Shown: positions 44,123 through 54,200, counted from the first letter of the stretch. The stretch is DNA of 64,000 nt from Pseudomonas sp. AL03 (GCF_029960815.1 NZ_JASBRE010000013.1:93774-157773), one strand, 5' to 3'. Numbers and translations are program-made. The notes: generated from the sequence alone by a model not told the origin.

Positions 44123-46552
44123 TTATAACGAGACGCCGAGGGAAGGCTGCGCGCCGGCCGTAGGTACAATTTTTTGTGGCCGTACACGCTTGATACCGGC
44201 GAGCTTGGTCCGTTTGAGTAGCAGAGCGTTGATTGCCACGACGGCCGAACTGCCCGACATCGATAATGCTGCAATTTCTGGCGATAAAGTAAACGGGTAG
44301 AAGACGCCGGCTGCCAGCGGGAAGGCGATCAGATTGTAACCAACCGCCCACCACAGGTTCTGATGCATCTTGTGCAGGGTGGCACGTGACAGTTCTATAG
44401 CACCGACGACATCGTACGGGTCGCTTTTCATCAAAATGACCTGCGCGCTTTCCATAGCTACGTCGGTGCCGGCACCGATCGCGAAACCCACATCGGCCTG
44501 GGTCAGGGCTGGTGCGTCGTTGATGCCATCGCCTACCATGCCAACTTTGTGCCCCTGCTCTTGAAGCGCCTTAAGCCTGGATGCTTTCTCACCTGGAAGC
44601 ACGTCGGCCAGCACTATATCAATGCCGAGTTCCTTGCCGATGCGATCGGCCGTGGCTTGATTATCGCCGGTAATCATCGCCACCTTTACGCCGCGCTCCT
44701 GCAACTTGGCGATCGTCGCCCTGGAGGTTGGCCGCACGGCATCGGCGATCGCGATTAGGCCGATCAGCTTTGCGGCGCGAGCGACATATACCACGGTGCG
44801 GCCCCCACCCTGGAGTCGGATGGCTTCTGTGGCCAAAGCCTGCAATGGGATGTCTTCGGACTCCATCAGCTTGAGATTGCCGAGCAGTACCTTCTCACCG
44901 CCGATCATCGCGTGAGCACCCTGACCATCAATGTTGGTAAATCCCGTCGCGACCTCGGCCTGGGAGGTCCCCAATCTTTTGAGCACCGCCAACGCCAAGG
45001 GATGCTCCGAGAACTTCTCTACCCCCGCGGCGGTAGCCAGCAACTGAGCCTCGGTGACGTCCTGGGCGGTGACCATCTCTACCACATCAGGTTGCCCGAG
45101 TGTGAGAGTGCCAGTCTTGTCGAAAACGATGATGGTGAGCTTGGTCGCGTTCTCAAGTGCGGCGGCGTTTTTGAACAAGATACCGTTCATAGCGCCGAGC
45201 CCCGTACCTACCATTATGGCCATCGGGGTGGCCAGGCCTAGAGCGTCGGGGCAGGCAATGACGAACACTGTGATCGTTAGCGTCAACGCGAACAGCAGTG
45301 GCTGGCCCAGGACCCAGAACCACACGCCGAAAGTGAGCAAACCAATGACAATGGCTGCCAGAACCAACCACTGCGAGGCTTGATCAGCGAGTAGCTGCCC
45401 TGGCGCCTTGGAGTTTTGGGCTTCCTGAACGAGTTTGACGATCTGGGCCAACGCCGTGTCGGCACCAACCTTGGTAGCCTTGTAGCGGAAGCTACCGCTC
45501 TTATTGATCGTGGCGCCAATAACGGCATCACCAAGAGTCTTCTTCACGGGCATCGATTCGCCGGTCAGCATAGACTCATCGACCTCAGAGGTACCTTCGA
45601 TGATTTCGCCGTCAACCGGAAGCTTGTCGCCCGGCTTGATAATGACCGTCTCGCCTGTCAGCACCTCCAAGGTGGCCACCTCGGTCTCTACGCCAGCGCG
45701 TAGCACCGTGGTCATCGACGGGGCCAGATCCATAAGGGCGCGGATCGCATCTGAGGCACCCGCGCGTGCACGCATCTCAAGCCAGTGGCCCAGTAGAATG
45801 AAGACCAGCAGCACCGCTGCCGCTTCGTAGAACACCTCACCTTCGTAGAGGAAGGTGGCCCCCACACTGAACACATACCCAGTGCCGACCGAGAGTAAAA
45901 CCAGGGTCGCCATGTTGACCACCCGGTTGCGCGCAGCACGCCAGGCTGCGATGAAGAAAGGCCAACCCGGATAGGCGATCGCGCCAGTGGCGGCGACGAA
46001 CAGAAACACCTTCCGATTGAGGTCGAACGGAGTTTCGAAATCGCCAAACATTGTGCCCATCGGCGAGTATAGGAAGACAGGAATCGCGAACAATAGGGCA
46101 ACGAAGAAGCGATTACGCATATCGTCGGCCATGTCCTGAATCGACATGCCGGGTGCATGCCCCATATCGTGCGTCATGTCGCTCATCGGTTGCGCGGGTT
46201 TGACGCTGTGGCCGGCACGGGGATCACTTCCCGGGTCCATTTCCTTCGGCACATGTCCCTTGCTACCACCCTGCGCCATGTAGCCTTTATGCGCGTCTGC
46301 GGTCTTGTGATCTGTAGGCTCGCAGAGGTGAGCGGGAACGAGTTCACCCCGGCAATGGTAGCCGCAGTCAATGATGCGTTGGCGGATCTCTTTATGCGAC
46401 GTTTTCGCTTCGTCAAAGTGCACGGTGGCACTGCCGGCCACATAGTTCACTTCGACATGATGAACACCCGATAGCATTGCGATCTGTCGGTGGACGCCGG
46501 CCGCGCTCAGGGTGGAGATTAACTCCCCCACTTCGAAGGTGCTTGTTTTCAT
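44123..46552 (-). CDS. P1B-type heavy-metal ATPase with CPD motif and degenerate N-terminal HMA domain
   Basis: An 809-residue copper-type P1B ATPase. The N terminus folds like an HMA domain but lacks CxxC (AAGVHRQIAMLSGVHHVEVN), then has a His/Met-rich stretch (MSDMTHDMGHAPGMS). The transmembrane metal motif is C434-P435-D436 (VIACPDALGLATP) where copper pumps normally have CPC, while the later GYN and SMSGSS helices are those of Cu(I) pumps. Phosphorylation loop DKTGTLT and hinge MVGDGINDAPALTQADVG are intact. The start at 46552 has AGGAG six bases upstream. It follows the methyltransferase/DUF2933 genes. Metal specificity needs testing, given the altered motif. Confidence 0.9.
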   Translation of the reverse strand: MKTSTFEVGELISTLSAAGVHRQIAMLSGVHHVEVNYVAGSATVHFDEAKTSHKEIRQRIIDCGYHCRGELVPAHLCEPTDHKTADAHKGYMAQGGSKGHVPKEMDPGSDPRAGHSVKPAQPMSDMTHDMGHAPGMSIQDMADDMRNRFFVALLFAIPVFLYSPMGTMFGDFETPFDLNRKVFLFVAATGAIAYPGWPFFIAAWRAARNRVVNMATLVLLSVGTGYVFSVGATFLYEGEVFYEAAAVLLVFILLGHWLEMRARAGASDAIRALMDLAPSMTTVLRAGVETEVATLEVLTGETVIIKPGDKLPVDGEIIEGTSEVDESMLTGESMPVKKTLGDAVIGATINKSGSFRYKATKVGADTALAQIVKLVQEAQNSKAPGQLLADQASQWLVLAAIVIGLLTFGVWFWVLGQPLLFALTLTITVFVIACPDALGLATPMAIMVGTGLGAMNGILFKNAAALENATKLTIIVFDKTGTLTLGQPDVVEMVTAQDVTEAQLLATAAGVEKFSEHPLALAVLKRLGTSQAEVATGFTNIDGQGAHAMIGGEKVLLGNLKLMESEDIPLQALATEAIRLQGGGRTVVYVARAAKLIGLIAIADAVRPTSRATIAKLQERGVKVAMITGDNQATADRIGKELGIDIVLADVLPGEKASRLKALQEQGHKVGMVGDGINDAPALTQADVGFAIGAGTDVAMESAQVILMKSDPYDVVGAIELSRATLHKMHQNLWWAVGYNLIAFPLAAGVFYPFTLSPEIAALSMSGSSAVVAINALLLKRTKLAGIKRVRPQKIVPTAGAQPSLGVSL

Positions 46553-46797
46553 GTTCGCTCCTGAGGGGCAGACATCAGCGCGCCAGTTTCCCCGCGTCGA
46601 CGCAATGGGGCGTGAATTCGAATACGATGTCCCGATCCGGCTCGACGAGCTTGTTCTTCTTGCCCGAGTAATATAGTCGCGATGAGGAAGTTGCTTGCCT
46701 GCATCGTTGAACCTGCTAATGCAATTCAGGTGTTGATCCATAGCCGCCGGATAAACGGAGTTAAAGGAGTGCCCGCGTGCTTTCAGGCAACATCGCT

Positions 46798-47445
46798 TCA
46801 GGTGGCCGATAGCCGCTTGCGCGGCGACGGCAGAAAGCGTGGCGTCCTCGCCGCATAATCTTCGAACTCCGCGCCGAACTGCTTACGCATCTGGGCCTCC
46901 TCTGTGATAGCCAGTCGCGCATACATCACTAGCAAAATAGGGAACATCAACAAGGTCAGCAACGTCGGCCACTGGAACAGAAAGCCCAGCAGAATAAGCA
47001 CGAACGCAACGTACTGCGGATGGCGGATGTGCGCGTACGGGCCCGAGATGGCGAGACTGTTGCGCTGCTGCGCGTGGTACAGGACATTCCACGCGCTGGA
47101 CAGTAAATAGAAGCCGAAGCCGAGGAAGACATAGCTGGCGATGTGCAGCACACCGAAGTGCGGATCGCCTTTCTCACCAAGTAACGTCGACCAGAGATGG
47201 CCGGTATTGTGGGACAGTAGGTCGAGGCTCGGAAACTTCGTCTGAAGCCAGCCCGACATCAGGTAGATGGTCAACGGAAAGCCGTACATCTCGACGAACA
47301 GAGCGACTATGAAGGCTGCGAACGCCCCGAAAGTGCGCCAGTCGCGCGCGGTCTGAGGCTTGAAGAAACTGAACGCGAACATGATGAAGATAGCCGAATT
47401 GAGGACGACGAGCGTCCACAGTCCGTAGTCCGGGGTGTCGTGCAT
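46798..47445 (-). CDS. Isoprenylcysteine methyltransferase-family membrane protein
   Basis: A 215-residue membrane protein with about five helices and a C-terminal ICMT-like methyltransferase core: RNSLAISGPYAHIRHPQYVA, then EEAQMRKQFGAEFEDYAART. The GPYxHxRHPxY motif binds S-adenosylmethionine in this family. In bacteria such proteins often occur in metal-resistance islands (for example beside czc or cop genes), but the methylated target is unknown. The start is ATG 47445, immediately after the DUF2933 stop, so they are coupled. A longer open frame upstream to 47856 has no family similarity. Confidence 0.87.
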   Translation of the reverse strand: MHDTPDYGLWTLVVLNSAIFIMFAFSFFKPQTARDWRTFGAFAAFIVALFVEMYGFPLTIYLMSGWLQTKFPSLDLLSHNTGHLWSTLLGEKGDPHFGVLHIASYVFLGFGFYLLSSAWNVLYHAQQRNSLAISGPYAHIRHPQYVAFVLILLGFLFQWPTLLTLLMFPILLVMYARLAITEEAQMRKQFGAEFEDYAARTPRFLPSPRKRLSAT

Positions 47446-47447
47446 GG

Positions 47448-47717
47448 CTAATCTCCAATCTTTGGCGGCTGCGATGATCCTGGGGGGGCTTTGGTCGACG
47501 GGTCTCCGTGATCGTGACCATGGCCGCCGTGCATGAAGAAATGCATCAGCGGGCACGCCAGCAACAGCAGAAACGGTAATGCTCCGAAGAAATGGGCACG
47601 ATGCTCGCGGAGCAGGAAATACGCAGCAATGGCGCCAAAAACGATCAGACCTATCAAGTAGCGCGAGCTCCAGAATCCAGGTGGCTCGGAGTTGTGCTGG
47701 AGGTGGTCGTGCTTCAC
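47448..47717 (-). CDS. DUF2933 small membrane protein, histidine-rich tail
   Basis: An 89-residue protein of the DUF2933 family: two hydrophobic helices (YLIGLIVFGAIAAYFLL and ALPFLLLLACPLMHFFMHG) and a metal-binding-type HGGHGHDHGD tail. The start is GTG 47717, with AAGGAG six bases before it, not the upstream TTG that also reads in frame. It is often seen next to copper or silver P1B ATPases and ICMT-like genes, as here. A role in holding or passing copper at the membrane is plausible; no activity is known. Confidence 0.82.
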   Translation of the reverse strand: MKHDHLQHNSEPPGFWSSRYLIGLIVFGAIAAYFLLREHRAHFFGALPFLLLLACPLMHFFMHGGHGHDHGDPSTKAPPGSSQPPKIGD

Positions 47718-47791
47718 TAGATTCTCCTTCAACCGGCGCGGGTGTTTCTGTCAAAAATGCAGCGCACTGATAGACTTTGGCATCACCATAG

Positions 47792-48181
47792 TCATGGTTT
47801 TTTATTCGCTTTAATCCACTGGTCGAATACGGCGATTTCCTTCTTCTGTGCGGCAATTATGTCCTTGGCCATACGAAGCATCTCCGGATTTTTTCCGTTC
47901 TTGAGTTCGGCTTGCGACATCTCAACTGCCATCTGATGGTGCATGCGCATGTTGGCCGCGAAGTCATAATCTACATCGCCGGTCATGGACATGCCGCCCA
48001 TTTGTTTCGTCATCTTCGATTGATCCATCTGCTCGGAAGGCATCGGCATCGTTTCGTTTTTCGCGGGTTCTGCGGCATTGGCCAACGTCGGCGCTGCTGC
48101 CATTACCGCGACAACCATCGCTACCGCCCTCATCAACAAAGTGAACCGGCTAGAACTGTTGTGCTTGATAGACTGTGACAT
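47792..48181 (-). CDS. DUF305 secreted copper-associated protein
   Basis: A 129-residue exported protein. After a signal peptide (MRAVAMVVAVMAAAPTLANA) comes a Met-rich linker (NETMPMPSEQMDQSKMTKQM) and a DUF305/ferritin-like helical domain with the typical MRMHHQMAVEMSQAELKNGK and MAKDIIAAQKKEIAVFDQWI. DUF305 proteins are common in copper islands and are thought to bind metal through His and Met. It is the first full gene of the DUF305-DUF2933-ICMT-ATPase run, and the CopR-like box at 48622 lies about 440 bases upstream. Confidence 0.88.
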   Translation of the reverse strand: MSQSIKHNSSSRFTLLMRAVAMVVAVMAAAPTLANAAEPAKNETMPMPSEQMDQSKMTKQMGGMSMTGDVDYDFAANMRMHHQMAVEMSQAELKNGKNPEMLRMAKDIIAAQKKEIAVFDQWIKANKKP

Positions 48182-48264
48182 TGTGAATCTCCTGCTAGGG
48201 GCGGAGGGTTGGCCATTGCCCCCCGAACACGGAAACTGTTATTTCTGAACCGCATGGGGGCTGA

Positions 48265-48378
48265 CCAACCCTGAGTGCCAACCATTTCTCGGCAACGCTG
48301 TGCGCATTCACAACAGGCCCTGACGCAATCTTTCATACCCCCACCGACCGTTCGCAACTCTTGGCGCAAACCCCGCAC
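48265..48378 (-). pseudogene. Possible remnant of a four-helix-bundle copper-storage (DUF326/Csp-like) gene
   Basis: The short segment GMKDCVRACCECAQRCREMV, read near 48340-48280, has the cysteine spacing (CxxxCxxCxxxC) of the last helix of DUF326/Csp copper-storage proteins. No upstream part of such a gene is present, so it would be a truncated tail. The call rests on one short motif. The rest of the gap 48379-48620 holds no recognisable gene. Confidence 0.3.
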
Positions 48379-48621
48379 ACGAGGTAGTAGAAACGGAACC
48401 GCTCAACAAAAAACTGGCCGACGTCTAATAGATTTTTCGGCGCAGTTGATCCAGTTGATCATTAGGCGAAAATGTTCGGCCTCAAGGTGTTTGCCCCAAG
48501 CCCCAAGCCTACCAAGCGTAATTCGAGCAAAATGCTGTATCACAACGCTCAAATAAGCACATACCCAGAGGCACACATTTCACCCTAGACCACGTTTGAC
48601 GGACAGTCGACTGAAATTAAG

Positions 48622-48636
48622 ATTACATTCCTGTCA
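48622..48636 (-). promoter_or_regulatory. CopR box-like site
   Basis: On the minus strand TGACAGGAATGTAAT fits the Pseudomonas CopR box TGACA-N4-TGTNAT exactly. Extended to 20 bases (48621-48640) it differs by one base from the site before copA at 63517-63536. It points toward the DUF305/ATPase genes. Confidence 0.7.
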
Positions 48637-48793
48637 GCTTCTAGTTGGTTAGCATTTCGTTGCGCACGGGTGTGAAGCACCATTCGAGCCTATATAGCTG
48701 ACGAAGCGTAAACCACAACAGGGGAACTGTCAGGAGAGACATTGACAGCGCGAATATCATGCCTGACACATAAGTAACGTTAGCGGCAGCTTT

Positions 48794-48822
48794 TTGACAG
48801 GCATCACTTGCTACTATCTAAT
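48794..48822 (+). promoter_or_regulatory. Sigma-70 promoter of the DUF2790 gene
   Basis: TTGACA (48794-48799), 17-base spacer, TCTAAT (48817-48822): a perfect -35 and 5 of 6 at -10. The DUF2790 start is about 30 bases further on, with AAGGAG before it. A weaker CopR-like sequence (TGACACATAAGTAAC, about 48759, two mismatches) lies upstream. Confidence 0.65.
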
Positions 48823-48851
48823 TACAAGTTAGTTATTTCAAGGAGAAAATC

Positions 48852-49184
48852 ATGAAGGTATTGAGTGCAGGCATCGCTATTGCAATAGCGGTAGCTTCCT
48901 TCGCAGTCAGGGCTGAAGGCGGAGGGGATCGCGTCTACAATCGGACGATGCAAGAGAACCAGCACGCAATGGAGCAATATGCCATCAACAACGGTAAAGA
49001 TGCGCCTGAAATTGTCCACTATAAGTATGGGTTGGACCTTGATGTTGTAAAAATGGTTAACAGGACTCCAGCCACTAATTATTGTGGGCTGGTCCGTTCT
49101 CGCATGACTTACGAAGACTCCAATGGCAAGCTCAACACCATCGAGTACCAAGTGTTGGGCAGCAACTGTCCTCATGGTAGCTGA
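48852..49184 (+). CDS. DUF2790 secreted small protein
   Basis: A 110-residue periplasmic protein. The signal peptide (MKVLSAGIAIAIAVASFAVR) ends before AEGGGDRVYNRT, and the DUF2790 domain follows (HYKYGLDLDVVKMVNRTPAT, NYCGLVRSRMTYEDSNGKLN, with a second Cys near the end that could pair with the first). DUF2790 proteins are a Pseudomonas family often found in copper-responsive loci; their activity is not known. The mature start AEGGGDR is shared with the PtrA-like peptide at 63555. It is the only plus-strand gene in this part of the island besides the MFS gene at 57.7 kb. Confidence 0.85.
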   Translation: MKVLSAGIAIAIAVASFAVRAEGGGDRVYNRTMQENQHAMEQYAINNGKDAPEIVHYKYGLDLDVVKMVNRTPATNYCGLVRSRMTYEDSNGKLNTIEYQVLGSNCPHGS

Positions 49185-49763
49185 TCGCTTAAAAGCCAAA
49201 CACCGGAAACGAAAAAGGAAACTAGTTGCAGATCCAATGCGCCTTACTTATCGCTGACAAAAAAGTAATTTTCAGGTCACGCTACAGTTATCTTTCATGT
49301 GGAATTATCGCCGACGGAACGTCTCTTTCCCTTATTGCCCTTGGCATGAATATGGGGCAGGTTGCAGTGGCCGTTGAGCAAAAACCATAGGCATTGAGGG
49401 GAGTAGTTTTAACACTCTCTACCGCAATCTCTACTTCAACCGCGACTTCCGCAACGGTCAGTCCAGGCACTCGAATGCAAACAGCGTCTATATGCGCCGA
49501 GAAGCTGATGGCGCCATTGCAAGACCAGAAGCGTTGGGAGCATGACGTCGAGGCTAAATACATCATTCAAACCGGCTCTCTGAAAGACATGTCATTCCGC
49601 GAGCACCCAGCAACGACACGGGCCACCGACGTTGAATCTAACTTGGATGAGATTCGTCTGATTGTGGAGCACCCACTGCAAATTCTCTAAATCGAGCATT
49701 AGCAATGCTCGCTCACCAGGTACAACCCGTCTCCTTGTTACTCCTTTGGTGGGAGGCGGCTTA
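49185..49763. other. Region without an assigned gene
   Basis: About 580 bases. Open frames exist on both strands (49394-49690 plus, 49288-49566 minus), but neither resembles a known family and neither has a clear ribosome site. Shortly before the terminator a small hairpin, GAGCAT-TAGCA-ATGCTC, lies near 49693-49709. It may hold remnants of an inserted element. Confidence 0.35.
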
Positions 49764-49788
49764 GGCGCCCTTGTGGCGCCTTTTTTTA
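49764..49788 (+). terminator. Rho-independent terminator, insertion target of the group II intron
   Basis: AGGCGCC (49764-49770), CTTGT loop, GGCGCCT (49776-49782), followed by a run of T. The intron 5' end (GTGCGCC) begins four bases after the T tract, which is the known insertion preference of class C group II introns. Confidence 0.75.
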
Positions 49789-49791
49789 TGG

Positions 49792-50645
49792 TGCGCCAGG
49801 CATGGCGCGTTGCGCGCAAGCGCAACCAGTTTGGCTGTGGTGGCCACGCTGGTGAGTTGGAGGTGAAAGTCCTCTACACACCCGGCAAGGGGAAGTGTTA
49901 GCCAAAGGCAAGGGTGTCGCGGGTGACTGCGAATCTGAAGGAAGCCCGAGGCAAAATGCTGGCCTGACGAACAGGAAGCGGATGAGGCGGCGTAGCGGGG
50001 TAAGACGGCCATAATCGTCAAAGCCCAATACTTGCACGGAACGCTACGTCGTAGGGCGCCGCAAGGCGGCCCGCTCTCGCCGTTGCTGTCGAACATCCTG
50101 CTCAACGAACTCGGTTGAGCGCTTCCTGAATCAGCGCCTGAAACTGACGCTGAACCGGGACAAGAGCCGAGTTGCCGGGTCTTGGAAGTGTGCTTACTTG
50201 GGTTACGGGATGAGCTGGCATCAGCAACCGAAGCTGAGAGTGGCGACGATGAGTCTAGGTCGCTTGCGCGACCGACTCAGAGAGCGGCTACGTAAAGCGC
50301 GGGGCCACAAGATGGCGAATATCATCGAGCGGATAAACCCCGTGCTGCGTGGTTGGGCGGGCTACTTCAAGCTGAGCCAAAGCAAACGGCCACTTGAGGA
50401 ACTGGACGGCTGGTGCGTCACAAGCTTCGTTGTGTCGTCTGGCGTCAATGGAAGCGGCCCATGGTGGAACTCGGGAGCGCCTCATATGAATCAGGCGCTG
50501 CCGAAGAAGCTGTGGGACCGACTCGGGCTGGTCTCGATACTGGATACGATAAATCGGCTTAGCTGTGTAACCTGAACCGCCGTATACGGAACCGTACGTA
50601 CGGTGGTGTGAGAGGACGGCGGGTGTAATCCGCTTCCTACTCGAT
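49792..50645 (+). mobile_element. Degenerate class C group II intron with broken reverse transcriptase/maturase
   Basis: The 5' end is GTGCGCC at 49792 and the 3' end shows domain V/VI-type sequence (CCGTATACGGAACCGTACG, ending CCTACTCGAT near 50645). Inside, reverse transcriptase pieces appear in different frames: GGPLSPLLSNILLNELG near 50065-50115, then FLNQRLKLTLNRDKSRVAGS and the C-terminal maturase part ERINPVLRGWAGYFKLSQSK to GPWWNSGAPHMNQALPKKLW, ending at 50575. The YADD catalytic block and the N-terminal half are missing, so it cannot move by itself. Total length is about 850 bases against the usual 1.8-2 kb. Confidence 0.8.
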
Positions 50646-51237
50646 TGCGCCCAGCATGGGCGCACGCGTTTCTGATAGGCGTATCGCTCCCCCCAGCCTG
50701 GGCCTTGGCCGCGCAAGGCACTGAAGGACCCATGCCCCGAGCTCAGCAACCAGCCGTCAATGTCGAAGAATTTGATAAGGCAAGCAGCAGATGATGATCG
50801 ATCAGCTGATGCAGCGCCAACACCCAATGGACATTCAGCGGCGTTAACCAGTGCCACAGCCGCCTGAAAGGCACTGACCAGTACCTTTTTGATTTTACAC
50901 TTTGAACTCAGTACGCACCCTAGGGCTGCGAGATTGGCAAGTTCATTGCGATCTTGGAAGTAGGTTCGGATCTGAAAACTCTTTCTCGGCAGGGGAACGT
51001 CAATGAAGAGGGAACCCGGCGGCTGAAGTTCTTGAAGTAGGCTCTGCTTAAAGCCAATCCTGCACCCCAGATGTTGGCGCTTGGAGCGCTTGGCAACACG
51101 CCTGGGTCAAGCACAGCAATGTGCGGTGGTTGCACAGCGCTGGATGCGAAGATCACGTGCTGGTGATTGGCGATAGACCGCTGGATGATATTGCGCATGC
51201 AACCAGGAGCCGTGTAGCAGTGGTGAACACGATCACG
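50646..51237. other. Region after the intron without an assigned gene
   Basis: Just behind the intron, TGCGCCCAGCATGGGCGCA (50646-50664) looks like the 5' end of another class C intron or its target hairpin. The rest shows patches of open frame on the minus strand (for example YWSVPFRRLWHWLTPLNVHW read near 50840-50900) that are interrupted and match no family I recognise. It is best treated as decayed DNA at the junction of the intron and the cus operon. Confidence 0.35.
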
Positions 51238-54200
51238 TCATAGTCCGCTTCCTTGCGAGAGTGTGGATTCAACAGCGAGGCGCCGGCGGCGCATCAAGCG
51301 GTAAGCTGCCGGGATGACAAACAGGGACAACAAGGGCGCGGTGACCATGCCACCGACCATGGGCGCAGCGATGCGGCTCATTATTTCGCTACCGGAACCG
51401 CTGCCCAATAGGATCGGTAATAGGCCAGCAATGATGACCGCCACCGTCATGGCCTTGGGTCGCACCCGCTGCACGGCTCCTTCGCTAATTGCTGCGATTA
51501 GCCCACGCTCGGTACTGTCGCCGGCCTCTACACGTTCGGCCCAGGCGTTTTTCAAGTAGAGCAGCATGATCACGCCGAATTCGGCAGACACACCCGCCAG
51601 AGCAATGAAACCGACGCCGGTGGCCACCGACAGGTTAAAGCCGAGTAGATAGAGGAACCACGCCCCACCGGTAAGGGCGAACGGCAAGGTAGCCATGATC
51701 AGCAACGCCTCGTCGAATCGGGAAAACGTCAGGTACAGCAGCACGAAAATAATCAACAGAGTGGCTGGCACCAACAGCTTGAGCCGTGCGTTGGCTCGTT
51801 CAAGAAACTCGAACTGCCCTGAGTAACTCAGGCTCATGCCTGGCTGCAGCTTGACCTGTTCACTCACAACCCGACGTAGATCAGCAACCACTGAGGCAAT
51901 GTCCCGGCCACGCACGTCGATATACACCCATCCGGAAGGTCGGGCATTTTCGCTCTTGAGCATCGGCGGGCCTTCACTGACCTTGACCTTAGCCACCATC
52001 CCAAGGGTGATCTGGCTCCCCAACGGGGTGTAGATCGGCAGTTGCTCCAGTGCGCCAAGCGAATCACGCCACTCTCGGGGATAACGCACATTGATTGGGA
52101 AGCGGGCGAGACCTTCAATGGTCTCACCAACGTTTTCACCACCAATAGCACCGGCGACGATCGACTGCACATCCGCGATATTTAACCCGTAGCGGGCTGC
52201 GGCTTTGCGGTCGATATCCACATCGATGTAGCGGCCGCCCGTCAATCGTTCAGCCAAGGCCGAACTGACCCCGGGCACGTCCTGGGCCGCGCGCTGGACC
52301 GCTTGGGTGGCCACATCGATCTCCGTCAAGTTGGTGCCGGCAATTTTCACTCCGATCGGACTCTTGATCCCGGTGGCGAGCATGTCCATGCGGTTGCGGA
52401 TCGGGGGTATCCAAATATTAGTCAGCCCAGGGACGCGCACCACTCGATCCAGCTCCTCCACCAACTTTTCCTGGGTCATACCACGACGCCACTGCTCGCG
52501 TGGTTTGAACTGGATAGTGGTCTCGAACATCTCCAGCGGCGCTGGGTCGGTCGCGGTTTCGGCACGACCAGCCTTACCAAAAACGTGTTCGACTTCGGGT
52601 ACCGTCTTGATCAAGCGGTCGGTCTGTTGCAGCAGCTGCGCCGCTTTCTGCGCCGACAACCCCGGCAGAGCCGAAGGCATGTAGAGCAAATCGCCCTCGT
52701 CCATCGCAGGGAGGAACTCGCCACCCAAGCGAGAGATCGGCCACAACGCACTGAGGAAAACCATTAACGCGATCAGTAGGGTGACTTTGGGCCGATGTAA
52801 CACCGCATCCAGGGCCGGTTGATAGATCCTGATCAACCAGCGGTTCAGCGGGTTCTGGTCCTCTTTGGGGATTCGACCACGAATCCAGTAGCCCATCAGC
52901 ACCGGCACCAGAGTTACCGAAAGCCCGGCCGCCGCTGCCATGGCATAGGTCTTGGTGAAGGCCAATGGGCCAAACAAACGACCCTCTTGAGCCTCCAGGG
53001 TGAACACCGGGATGAACGATAGGGTGATGATCAGCAGGCAGAAAAACAGCGCCGGTCCCACCTCCGCCGCCGCTTCGGTTATCACATGCCAGTGACGTTC
53101 GCCCTTCAACTCCTCCCCAGGATGGGCCGCATGCCAAGCCTCGATCTTCTTGTGAGCGTTCTCGATCATTACCACGGCGGCGTCGACCATGGCGCCGATG
53201 GCAATGGCAATCCCGCCAAGGGACATGATGTTGGCGTTGATTCCTTGATGCCGCATGACGATGAAGGCAATGAGCACCCCCACCGGCAAAGAGATAATGG
53301 CCACCAGGGAAGAACGCAGGTGCCAGAGAAATATCCCACAAACCAACGCGACGACGATGAACTCCTCGAGCAGTTTGTAGCTGAGGTTTTCCACTGCGCG
53401 GTCGATCAGTTTGCTGCGGTCGTAGGTGGTGACGATTTCCACCCCGGCCGGCAGGCTGCTTTTCAGGTCGTCAAGTTTGGCTTTAACCGCGGCAATGGTT
53501 TCGCGAGCGTTCTTGCCGCTGCGCAGAATCACCACGCCGCCGACGGTCTCGCCTTCGCCGTCGAGTTCAGTGATGCCGCGACGCATCTCCGGCCCCAGCT
53601 GGATCGTCGCCACGTCGCCGAGGGTCACTGGTACGCCACCCGCACCCAGCTTGAGCGGAATCGCACGAAAGTCGTTGAGTGTCTTCAGATAACCGGAAGC
53701 GCGCACCATAAACTCGGTCTCCGCCATCTCCAGTAACGCACCACCGGTTTCCTGATTGGCCTTGCCGATAGCCTCGGTCACCGCTGCTTGAGTGATGCCC
53801 AGATTGGCCAGTTTCAGTGGATCGAGCTGCACCTGGTACTGCTTGACCATGCCGCCCACGGTGGCCACTTCTGCAACGTTGGGCAGGGTCTTGAGTTCGA
53901 ACTTGAGGAACCAGTCCTGCAAGGCGCGCAGTTGCGCCAGGTCGTGTCCGCCACTGCGATCCACCAGTGCGTACTGATAGATCCAGCCCACGCCTGTGGC
54001 GTCGGGTCCCAAGGACGGTTTCGCGGAAGCCGGCAGGCGGCTTTGGACCTGACTCAAGTATTCCAGCACCCGCGAGCGGGCCCAATACAAATCGGTACCG
54101 TCTTCAAACAACACGTACACGAAGCTGTCGCCAAAAAAAGAATAGCCGCGTACGGTCTTGGCCCCCGGCACCGAGAGCATGGTGGTAGCCAACGGATAGG

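Noticed and set aside
46552..46741. 63-residue N-terminal extension of the P1B ATPase
   Set aside because: The extension has no ribosome site and no domain, while ATG 46552 has AGGAG at a good distance and starts directly at the HMA-like fold.
47445..47856. Upstream extension of the methyltransferase reading frame
   Set aside because: The first part overlaps the DUF2933 gene in another frame and has no family similarity. The ATG at 47445 gives a normal ICMT-like N terminus.
48745..48775. TGACACATAAGTAAC as a further CopR box
   Set aside because: Two mismatches to the consensus outside the spacer. It is mentioned with the DUF2790 promoter but not counted as a site.
49288..49690. Open frames on both strands before the group II intron
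   Set aside because: Neither strand shows a family motif, codon pattern or ribosome site strong enough to choose between them.
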